This document shows positions 48,934 through 58,466 of a stretch of 64,000 nt of DNA, piece after piece. The notes beneath the pieces were generated by a model. The model was given only the letters and a program-made list of their open reading frames with translations. It was not told where the DNA came from and did not search any database. The translations under genes were made by a program, and so were the position numbers. Positions within the stretch are counted from its first letter, which is position 1, and each line of letters starts with the position of its first letter. The stretch is from Limnoperna fortunei (Eukaryota; Mollusca; Bivalvia; Mytilida; Modiolidae), in NCBI GenBank assembly GCA_944474755.1, contig OX104112.1, forward strand, positions 80,923,756 to 80,987,755, read 5' to 3'.

Positions 48934-50540
48934 AACTCCTTGCTGGGCAATTTTAATATTCAACACTGAAAAAAGCACAACATGCAGTTTCTCAACAAAG
49001 CTACAAGAAAATCTTACATTGGCAGTTATTATTTATAGAATGCAATATTTGGAAAATAATCTTAAATAAACAGAAGCACACAGACCATTGTTAAAAGAAG
49101 TCTATTTCAGAAATATAGTATCTATATAGTATATGCTGAGCACTGGAATGGTTTCCAAGGCTCAAACTACAGAAAAAGCTGCCCAGTGCATCATCACGTA
49201 AGGGACAGGGATGCCCTTTCACTGATGCATGTGAGGGAGGGGTCGCCTGTTATAATATAGAAATCTTGACCATAGACCACAGTCAGTAACATTTTTGTAG
49301 AGTAGTATGATCTTCGATCGTTCAAGACCACACCACATTTGCAGTTCTTTATTAAAGTTTATTGTAGACACTAGAAAATTTTTAAATTCTCTGTCATTAA
49401 CCAACATCTTAGACTTCAATGTTGCAGTGACAATGTTAATTGGTTCTTTCTTGTTATAAAGTTGATCTATTATTTGTGTTTTGTTTCTACACGAATACTA
49501 ACTAGATATTAAGCAACAATTGTAATACTGCTTGCTGGACATTAGGTAACCTTTTAATCTTTATTTCTCTCCTTATTAATTGGAAGTAATATATTCTTAT
49601 AATAATCTTTTTTTATTAACCTATTAATTTTAAAGTAAAGTTATTTTTAAATCCTACCTACCTTTGCCATTAGTAATCCTTTACAACTGTACAAACACTG
49701 AGAAACGGAATCACTAAATGGAAGAAAATTGGCATCAAGAATTTCATATCTACTAGCAAACATCAAACCACTGTTTAATATAAAGCGATTTGTGAAATAA
49801 TTTGAGATACCAACATCATACAGTATCCATGGAAACACTTTATGAAGCTCACTCATCAATTTATGACTATAGTTTCTATCCCAGGTTTCTTGAAGGCACA
49901 AAAAATCTAATCTTGGAAAGTGTGTCAAAATATTATGACCTGGAGATAGCGCAGGAATGTCTTTGTCCGTTTTTGGATTTCTTTTCAAGGTTTTAGGAGG
50001 TGACATAATGGTGTTAACTGAATTTTGAAAGAAAAACTGATCAATCACAATCCTTTCACCAATAGCAAATGACCTTTTTGCAGAGTTTGGTAGATTATTA
50101 AATCTGGATAAAAGCTCCGGTAATAGACAAACATTTGCAGAACTGATAGTAAATGTCTTCTCTAAATTCAATTTACTAAACTGATGGCTATTCCTCTTGT
50201 GTGTGCTCATCGAAAAATTTGAACGTCTTTCATTAATTGAAGGTGGAATAAAAGATTTGTCTACAGATAAAACATATGGTCTTTTACAAAGATGTAGCAA
50301 GCAACGGAGAATACAACCAAATACTGCTGGAATACCAAATACGGTTAGACATACAAATAATAATAGTGGATAAACAACTCTCTTTAAAACAATGTCTATG
50401 CTCCCGTGATTTTCAAGTGTAGTTAAAAGAAATGGTGCTAGAAATGTGTTTACGCTCCAATAAACTGGATGAAGGCCAAGTTCACTCAGGTAGAACAGGT
50501 ACTGTAGTAATGCAGTAGGAAATCTTGCCTTATACAACAT

Positions 50541-50575
50541 TTTTGCTTTAAAGTACTGTTTTCATCTGAAAAGAA
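50541..50575 (-). promoter_or_regulatory. 5'-UTR splice acceptor and tiny uORF of sphingomyelinase copy 1
   Basis: Immediately upstream of the start codon the minus strand reads 'TGTTTTCTTTTCAG' and then ATGAAAACAGTACTTTAA. The first is a good 3' splice site, so a 5'-UTR exon lies further upstream. The second is a five-codon upstream ORF ending 10 bases before the main ATG. Confidence 0.5.
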
Positions 50576-51204
50576 AACATAAGAAATTTAAGCTAAGTTC
50601 AGATAACAAGAAAATCTACATCAAGAAAGACAATGAAGATCGGTTAAAAAACAAAATTTCCGACAAATATGGATAATTTTTCAATGTTAATTAATTTTTT
50701 CTGTTTTACAACATTCCTGCAGCACCCACCTGCATATTGAGTATATTATCCAAGTTGACCACGTACTGACAATTCTTTCCTATCCTTGTTAAAGAAGGTC
50801 TGCTGACAAAAATGCAACTTAACCAGGGGTTCACAATGGCAAAAATGAAGTCATCCCTTAGACATTTTTTACGGTGGTCATTATGGCATGGTTACACATT
50901 ACGGAATATCGGTGTCACAATGACCTTTGATTTGTTCCGTTTGTCTTAATCACTTCTCCGTTTTCTTGGTGGATTTTAAACTGAATCCTAGGACGGGTTC
51001 TATGAGTGGAGCAGGATTTGCCTAACCTTCCATGGCACCTGGACTAACCTGGTTTTAGTGGGGTTTGTGTCACTCAATTTGAGGTTTTTGTCTCGCCTGC
51101 GACGATGGAGGCGATAAATATATGATTTTCTGGCGGCGGCGATACCACTTTGGTTTATATCTTAGCAGTGTATAGCCATAAATTTGTCGTGTAATAGATA
51201 TATA

Positions 51205-51840
51205 TGAGTACTTGACAGTCCGCCACCTGTTAACTGTCACCTGACCTTGATATCAATTTCACGGTCCAGTAACAACGTTTAACTTAATTGGATTAAGCTA
51301 GTTCCTCAGTAACCATGCATGGCAGGATGACAATATTTGGTATACATGTTGCTGACTCTCACTTGACCTTTTCCTCAATTTCACAGTCAAGTTACATCGT
51401 AAATGTTATCGGATTAAGTCAGTTCGTTAGTAAAAATGCATGGTAGGATGAAATATTTGGTAGATATGTTGCTGATGAAAGGTACATGACAGTTGGTAGG
51501 TTGCAGTTGGCCTTGACCTCAATTTTACGGTCCAGTGACTGTTAAAGTTATTGGATTAAGTTAGTTCGTCAGTAATCAATCATATTAGGACGACAATAGT
51601 TGGTGTATAAGTTGTTGGTGAAAAGTACATGAAAGTTTGGTAGGTGTCACATGTCCTTGATATCAATTTGACATCCAATGACAAAGTTAGTTATTGGATT
51701 AAGTCAGTTCCTCAACACCATGCATGGTAGGATGATTAGAATACAATAGAAGGTTCCTGATGAAACGTACACGGCAGTCTGGTAGGTGTCGCCTGATCTT
51801 GATCTCAGTTTCACGGTCCAGTGACTATATTAACGTTTTT
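51205..51840. repeat. Tandem repeat of about 150 bp, mussel type
   Basis: Four to five diverged units share 'CCTTGA(T/C)(A/C)TCAATTT', 'ACGGTCCAGTGAC', 'GGATTAAGT(C/T)AGTTC', 'ATGCATGGTAGGATGA' and 'GTACATGACAGT'. I recall a very similar abundant tandem repeat in Mytilus, which is one reason for the taxonomic call. Confidence 0.75.
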
Positions 51841-52335
51841 TTTAATTCGGTTAGTTTCTTTGTAATCATGCATAGTATATTTTAAATGATGACAATATAA
51901 TGGTTTTTTTTCATGTTTCTCATGAAGTATTTTTTTTATTAATGATGAGGAATAATATGTTGTATTAGTGTTTCGTTGTTGTCCCCCTTTGTTTAAGCGT
52001 TGTTTCCATGTCTGCCCTTAACTTAATCCCTAAATGAATACTCAACGGAATATTCGATTTTTTTTCCTGCCCACACTTTCTACGAAACGATTTGAAATAC
52101 AAATATATAAAGTAATATTATCAAATTATTAGTTATCTGTGACTTTTGTTACATTTGCTTTACCAATAAATTTTTACAGTAGAAAACATCACAAGCATCG
52201 CTTACTATTCATAGACGTATCCCGTTCAATATCAGTTGTAGCCCTTTTTGGAAGTGGTTCCTCCTAAGACTAAACATATTTTATTGAAGCTACTTTTGTT
52301 GTATTATCTAAAATTAAAATACTGGTATATGTTAA

Positions 52336-52463
52336 AAGCATCGCGATACTTTTAAAAAGCATCGCGATAAAAAACATCATGCATGAAAAAAAAAAAAGCA
52401 TCGCGTTACATGTTAAAAGTATCGCGACGCTTTGAAAGAGTATCGCGATGCTTTTAAAAAGTA
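52336..52463. repeat. Cluster of ATCGCGAT-type palindromic motifs
   Basis: Within 130 bases of AT-rich DNA, five GCATCGCGAT-like or GTATCGCGA(T/C)G-like motifs occur in both orientations, separated by A-rich or TTTTAAAA spacers. CpG-containing motifs are rare in the rest of the intergenic DNA. Confidence 0.7.
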
Positions 52464-52727
52464 TCAGTTACAGATAGATGATAGCTTAAATATTTTTGCA
52501 ATTATTTTAATTAACAATTAGAACTAAACAAAACAAAACAAAACCAAAAAAAAAAAAAAAAAAAAACGCACGACAAATATCACAATATAAAATTATGTGT
52601 AACTACTCTTTTTGTGTTTAAAGAAGGGCCATAACAAACTATAACCCACGATGTATAATAAGACCGCAATATTTATGAAGTAACAGCTGGGTTATTATCA
52701 ACAGCAATTGCTAATACAGTTGATATA

Positions 52728-52855
52728 TTCTAAACTTTTATCTTTGTCCACTCTAAGGCGATTTTAATGGTCAAGTGAGGTCATTATCTAGGACATCATA
52801 TCCCTCACTTGACCATTAAAATCGCCTTAGAGTGGACAAAGATAAAAATTTAGAA
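52728..52855. repeat. Long foldback, arms about 53 bp
   Basis: 52728-52780 and 52802-52855 are complementary over about 53 bases with one or two differences. The arm includes 'CTTTGTCCACTCTAAGGCGA' and 'TTTTAATGGTCAAGTGAGG'. The loop is 21 bases. No terminal target duplication is obvious. Confidence 0.95.
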
Positions 52856-52962
52856 TAGAAAAGGGGCGTGTTTTGTATTCTTTTTCTCACCCTCTCAATC
52901 AACCATCAGATTTTAATGAATACATATCACACGATAATTACATACATGTTTGAATATTGTAC

Positions 52963-53042
52963 AAAAATCAGAATTAAACAAAAAAAAATTGTTATGAACC
53001 ATGTGTGTTCATAACAATTTTTTTTGTTTAATTCTGATTTTT
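52963..53042. repeat. Near-perfect palindrome, arms about 36 bp
   Basis: 52963-52999 ('AAAAATCAGAATTAAAC', A9, 'TTGTTATGAAC') is complementary to 53007-53042 with a one-base indel in the homopolymer. The loop is only seven bases. Confidence 0.95.
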
Positions 53043-53707
53043 ATAGTACAGTAGTGTCAATATCGATGAACATTTTTTCTGTAAATTATGCCAGTAAAAT
53101 ACTCGTAAAAAAAGAAGTAAAGAGAAAAACATCATTAAATGTGACGTTACCTTTCACTATTAAACACGATTGTACAAGTATACATAAGCAGCTTCTTGTG
53201 TCCAGTGACCAGTCAGCTGTGTTCTTCTTCAAATGGTAATAGTGAATTCATTCACTGTAGTGCTAATCCAAGTCGTATAAACGGCACGTGATAAACTCTG
53301 TGAAATCAATAGTCAATAATTAAAATGCATAACTAAAATCATATCACTGTAGTGAAAATCCTATTAATCATTTCCATGTGAAATTACACAAACACACCTT
53401 TAAAGAGATATGGCTACTAAAGTTATCAAATCGATACGAGATCATTATATCATAGCCTCAATACCAAATTTCAATATAAATAACATTTCAGCAATCACGT
53501 TTACATTTTTGTACTTTAATATTTTAAGAAGGAATTTTTTAATATTTGCATCTGTGACTCGGGCGAAGAGGAACACGTGTTCTTTTGAGAACAAATAAAT
53601 GAAATATGAAGGATGAAATAGACAATGTAAAATAAGGGAACAAATGAATAGGGATTAGATAGAATAATGAGTAAAAATAGTAATTTATTTATTACAGACA
53701 GTTTGGT

Positions 53708-53935
53708 GGTCTGCAAAGTGCACCAAGGAACGGTGCTCAATGATGTGTGTGCAATTTACATCCACTCTACCTCGTGTCCAGTGCAGACCTACAGTTTGTC
53801 AAGTATAGAGACCAATATGAAAGTAGGTCTGCAAAGGACACCAAGGGACGGCGCTCAAGGATGTGTGCACGGCTTTGCAATGTCCACACTCCTCCACGTG
53901 TCCAAAGCAGACTTACAATTTATTGTACACTGTAT
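53708..53935. repeat. Two-unit tandem duplication, period about 118 bp
   Basis: 'GGTCTGCAAAG(T/G)(G/A)CACCAAGG' followed by 'ACGG(T/C)GCTCAA(T/G)GATGTGTG' and 'CGTGTCCA(G/A)(T/A)GCAGAC' occurs at 53709 and again at 53827. Open frames run through it but show no recognisable domain. Confidence 0.75.
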
Positions 53936-55179
53936 AAAGAGAAAAGAAATTTTAAAAAATTGTATAGAGCCAACTTGCATATCTTGTATCTTCATCGTTA
54001 GTTCTTGTATATGAAGTTACTTGTTCAAAATGTTTACATCTTCATAATTCAATAACCAAATTACCTTTGAGTCCTCTTAACAGTGCAAAATGAGCACATG
54101 ATTCAATAATGAAGTTATGTAAGCTTAACCTGTCATCTGTATATTTGGGACATTGGAAGTGAATTTCATCCTCTATCTCTCATGAGCCACAATGCTGACA
54201 AAGCCTTAAGTGTGGAGGGATACCCTGATGTCTACCAACTACTACCGGTATTTGGAAGCGGTATGCTGACATTCTAAATTTGTCAGGCTTCTCCTTTGAT
54301 CAAAACACTTAATCATATCAAAATATGTTTCATAACAAAAATTTGACTTTGTATATGTCCTAAGTTTTCAGCATTTGGACAGATTGTCATGCAATGGTTT
54401 TATGTTACTAATTACTAATCAATTATCTCACTTTTTTACCTAATAATATAGCAATCGACCTTTATCTACCATCGATCAAAATAAAATTGTATTCATAATG
54501 TTTATGCATTTATAAAACGATCTAAAAGGTTCTTTATAGTTTGAGCACCATCGGAGAACGGTAAACGTAGCTTCGTAATCAACACCTTTATAGCTTTTTT
54601 TATTCTGAATTTTATACCTAGTGTGTGTTATCTCTGCTTTTCTTCAACCATATTTGTTCTTATTCATTTTTTAGCTTATTTTTCTTATTCTTCTTTTTCT
54701 ATACATATTAAATGTAAATATTGTATTCTGGAGAGGACTTCATCAATATGATTAGCTTGTGTCCAATCCATCTTGTTATTAACAAATAAAATATGTTTAA
54801 ACTAAACTATGCTTTTATGTAAGATGATCTTATGGATTTACTTATGTCTGGTTTCTTAAATTTTTTCTGAAGTAAATTGTTTTGATGGCCGAGGTCAGGG
54901 AAATTGTCTAAAATTTTCAAATTGATCCATACCATGATAATTTACGTTGTGCATATAGTATTTCTAGACATGAAGTAATAGCGGAAACTTGGTAGAGTCG
55001 TGTTAGTCTTTGCCAAAAATCTAACATGGCTTTAATAATTTCAAAATGCATTGAAAATCGACCTAGCTCTGATAAAACTGCAAAGTGTGTTGTTTTTTAC
55101 TTACCCCAGTTACGTTTTTACAAAATTTTATATGGAGCTTTTCACATAACAATCCTAAATTTTTCATATCTTTTTCTAG

Positions 55180-56325
55180 TGTTGTAAATTTACTAAAACA
55201 TTGTGGGATATACGGAACTGTATGGAAGGAAGGAAATACTCAGGTACGTACATTACATATTACTTTATAAAACCATGGTTGAAGGCAAGATTGTCAAATT
55301 AGGCTGTATACTTCTTTATGACGATAGGTCTGGGGTCCGCTTAAGGTTCCCAGCAGGTTTACTGACGCGCACTGGTATGAGATCCAAGTGGTCAAAGCCA
55401 CTAGAGGCTACAAATTTTTCGTATTGATAGTCATGAAAACCTTTTTTTCTTTAGTCAGCTTTTTTGGTAAATTAGGGGCTTCTACGTGCAACAACTGCAC
55501 CTCCTCCCTTTTGATGCGACCTTGAAAATGTCACTAATAATATACATGTAAGTAATATAATTCTACTATATTTATTAGAGAATGTCGTCGAAAAAATCAA
55601 GGCATCACCCAGTTATTAACATAGAAATATCCATGTAATATAGTATGCTTTTGATTGTATCGTTAAATAAACTGTAGGAAATGAAGAAATTAAAATATAA
55701 ATTTAAGAAAAAACATTAACCGATAATACTAACAGTATGGAAAGGATATCGAAGGCCGGGTAGTAATCTACTATCGATGACGTGACTGTCAACTCGGAGG
55801 TTGTGGTTTCGAGTGTTACTGCGGCAGAGTGTGCTCGACTCCTATCTTAATTGACAATTTTTTCCAAGGTAGGGAGTTTTTTCCACGATATAACTGAAAA
55901 GTTGCACTAAACATAAACAGTGTCATTTATAGATTCTGCAGTTAAATTTTTTATGACGTATGTATGAATAATAAACCACAACCCTCTTGTTGCATGACTA
56001 AATTATCTTGAACATATTAACAGAGGTAACAAATAAAAATCTACCATATAACCTTGTGTCAATCAAAACAGTGCAAGAAAAACAAATAGATTTAATTTTT
56101 ATAGTGTTTAATATTATACTCTTGGTCTCAAACACATTTATTATAATGGCAAGATACTGTTTAAATTCAGCCTTTGTGTCTAGGATTATTTAGAAATGAT
56201 TACATGATGGACACTCAAGGTAGAGAAATAATAGACCTAGAGACATCGCAGTTAAAACAGATAGAATTTATTGTTTTAGCTGCTAGTTTTGCTTTATTGT
56301 CATCACAGATGAGAGATGTTTACCT
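55180..56325 (+). pseudogene. Glutathione synthetase pseudogene, exons 3 and 4
   Basis: 55180-55243 matches synthetase exon 3, including both splice sites ('TTTTTCTAG' before, CAG/GTACGT after), but is 12 bases shorter and its frame is broken. 56171-56325 matches exon 4 over the full 155 bases without indels. It still reads LGLFRNDYMMDTQGREI and LKQIEF, but the Mg-ligand Asn is Ile, and the exon ends TACCT before GTAATA, so the last exon base is changed. Intron sequence before exon 4 ('CTACCATATAACCTTGTGTC') also matches the functional gene near 22475. This is therefore a DNA-level duplication, not a retrocopy. No other exons were found. Confidence 0.9.
55750..55912 (+). mobile_element. SINE inside the synthetase pseudogene
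   Basis: A diverged copy with 'GTGGTTTCGAGTGTTACTGC' (B box), 'ATCTTAATTGACAA' and 'CACGATATAACTGAAAAGTT'. It lies between the pseudo-exons and is absent at the same place in the functional gene. Confidence 0.65.
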
Positions 56326-56335
56326 GTAATAATAC

Positions 56336-56585
56336 ATGTATACACTTGAAGGTAACAACAAAATACCGAACACCAATGAAACTGTCAAAAAAGACAACCC
56401 ACAAATCAATGTCCAAAAAACCCGGCCAATTTGGCAACCAACAACCAAACATTTAGCAACTATATCAATGGTCCTGCATTTCAAAAGAAATAATGGGTTA
56501 AACCAGGTTTTATGGCATGCCAAACCTTCCGCTTCTATTACTGTAGTGTGCGAGTTGGTGTGTTGATGAAAATGGTTGGGTATCA
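56336..56585 (-). repeat. Dispersed mussel-type repeat, second copy
   Basis: The minus strand of this segment carries 'GGTTTGGCATGCCATAAAAC', 'GGGTTGTCTTTTTTGACAG' and 'GGTGTTCGGTATTTTG', matching 41085-41300. It starts 10 bases after the pseudo-exon 4 donor. Confidence 0.65.
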
Positions 56586-56783
56586 TTCACCACTAGTCAG
56601 TAATAGGTGTATCCAACAATAACTAATCACAATCACAATGTATTGAATTCAAAATTTGGAAAAAAACAGATATAACATTGTGATCACTATCCTCATAGTA
56701 CAGGTAATACTATCTTTAATTAGACCAATGTTGAATTACTCATTGTTATAACTAGACAAATGCCAAATTCAGGATAGGAAAAC

Positions 56784-57250
56784 TTACTTATGACTATGAC
56801 TGTAAAAATGTCTGATTATAGTGGAGAGATGGATATCCCTCCCATATAAGTCATCTTGATGGCCATAGAACTTATAACAAGATAACATGAACATGGCTGC
56901 AACAAACAACTGTTTGAGTAGCTTAGTAGACAACTGCAGTGACTGGTCTAGAAAATTTGAATACCGATTTAGCATACAGTTTAAGTTGTGAAATGTACAC
57001 ACCATGCGCTGGAGCTGCTGTAATGTCGCTATCGATGAACGAGAAGTTGACAATTAGAAAATTAATGTCACGAGATTTGTCGTATAGTTTAGTTTATATT
57101 TTTCCAAGTCTATTACCAAAAGTAGATCCAAGAGGTTAACCTATTGCTGGTGTCTGTAATTTCAAACTCGCTATGGTAGAATAAATGCAAATAATCACCG
57201 AATATGCGTCATTAGTAAAGCAGAATGTAAAATTAAAGTTATGGGCCAGC
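56784..57250 (-). pseudogene. Reverse-transcriptase C-terminal fragment
   Basis: A minus-strand frame contains LSTKLLKQLF and CYKFYGHQDDLYGRDIHLST, which matches the 'LT.KLL.QGY...KFY.R...LV.KY' block found near the C-terminus of many invertebrate reverse transcriptases. It is broken by frameshifts and belongs to the same family as 45.02-45.36 kb. Confidence 0.5.
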
Positions 57251-58466
57251 TTTTTCTTTCCTCTTCAGCAAAACTTCTAGAAACTCAACGTCAAAAGAGT
57301 ACAAGTGGAAACCTGAACAGTTTGTTCTCAAAAAGATAAGCAAACAACAAGGACTCCTACATGACTTTTGAGACTGAAGATTTGTCCAAATCTAATTGTT
57401 TTTGTTAGTTCGAAGGGTACACGACAACAGAAAAATTTGAGGCCACTAAACTAGTCTAGAACGTAGTAGAAAAAGTCAAAGATTACCATCTGACCTTGAC
57501 CAAACAGATCTAGGATAAACGGGACTCTTTCAAAGATTACAAGAACGAAATGTTGAACCATGATAATTGGCAGAAGAGGAATGTGACTGATGAGAAGACA
57601 CTTCCTCTTTCCGTCAGAAAACTTAACAAACTTCGTCGTTAGACGGATCTTGTATATGAAGTTAAATTAAGTAGAACTTAACTGTTTCTTCTCAAAAAGA
57701 GAATAAAACAGGAATTCTGCAAAACCCCAGAACTAATATGTTGTCATTTGGAGAAAAAATAAGTAAATTAGAGTATCAAACAGTAATAAATGTAATGACC
57801 TTAGACTACCATCAACTTGTTGATGTAGAGACTAAAACACTAAAATCTAATTTTCACCATGATGTTGCTGAAAGTTCTGTGTAAAGAACAACATAAATGT
57901 ACTTGGACCATCTTTTTGCATAGAAGCCATCATATACAGCATTATTCTAACAACATAAGGATGGTGGATTGATTGATTGATTGTTGTTTTACGTCCAGCA
58001 AGCAATATTTCAGCTATATTCAGGACGTCATAAGGATGGTGGACAATGAGACCTTAGATGTATGTGTCCCTGGTAACCATAATAATTTGTCAATAATGAT
58101 TGCCATGAAGAACAAAGGTAAAGCATATTCTAAAGGTATGTTAACGAAATGGTATCTGTAAACAAAACTAGAAACAAACATCAAATCAATAAACTTTATT
58201 TGTAATATTACATCTATCAAAAGAATAAAAACAAGTTTATGATATTTATTTCAATATAATACTGATTGTCTATTCAAAGAAATATCAGAAGAATTGATAT
58301 GTTATATTTTATAGAAAAATAAATATATATTAAATTTATTCATAGGCTTCAATTCTTTGTCTCTTCAAATTAACAGTAATAAAAAAGTAGCAAAATAAAC
58401 AAAAATAAACATTCCGCTTAAACATGCATCAATAAACATATAAAAATAAAACTAATCTTGTCATAA
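57251..58466. other. Intergenic 3' of sphingomyelinase copy 2
   Basis: No gene is supported. 57.25-57.7 kb has a less AT-biased composition and may continue the broken retroelement. 57835-57900 ('TTTTCACCATGATGTTGCTG') resembles 43620-43650. A SINE 3' end with (GATT)n lies at 57968-58030. Confidence 0.4.

Larger units (their letters stand above)
44531..50540 (-). pseudogene. SMPD3-like: Neutral sphingomyelinase (SMPD3-like) copy 1, exon 5 frameshifted
   Basis: The family hydrolyses membrane sphingomyelin to ceramide and phosphocholine. Minus-strand exons: 50540-49662, 48791-48719, 48179-48039, 47382-47293, 45854-45645, 44611-44531. Exon 1 (293 codons) has two N-terminal hydrophobic segments, SSANVCLLPELLSRFNN, LDFLCLQETWD with the metal-binding Glu218, and LNSGLMFASRY. 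Exon 3 has VLCGDFNFDN, exon 5 GRRRIDYILYRKDKS, exon 6 TLTDHIP and a stop. All phases match. The protein would be about 500 residues against 655 in human, mainly from a shorter central loop. Exon 5 lacks 29 bases present in copy 2, giving a stop after MCMWERCS, so RRIDY and the catalytic DH are lost. Exon 2 reads TTYLQTYQ where the family has THL(H/Q)A. The exons before the deletion have no stop codons. Confidence 0.85.
50576..55179. other. Intergenic repeat-rich stretch
   Basis: No gene is supported. Contents: mussel-type tandem repeat at 51205-51840, TCGCGA cluster at 52336-52463, A24-type homopolymer near 52543-52566, two long foldbacks at 52728-52855 and 52963-53042, and a two-unit duplication at 53708-53935. 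Confidence 0.6.

Noticed and set aside
53667..54014. 115-codon ORF over the 118-bp duplication
   Set aside because: The frame is not preserved between the two duplicated units and no domain is visible.
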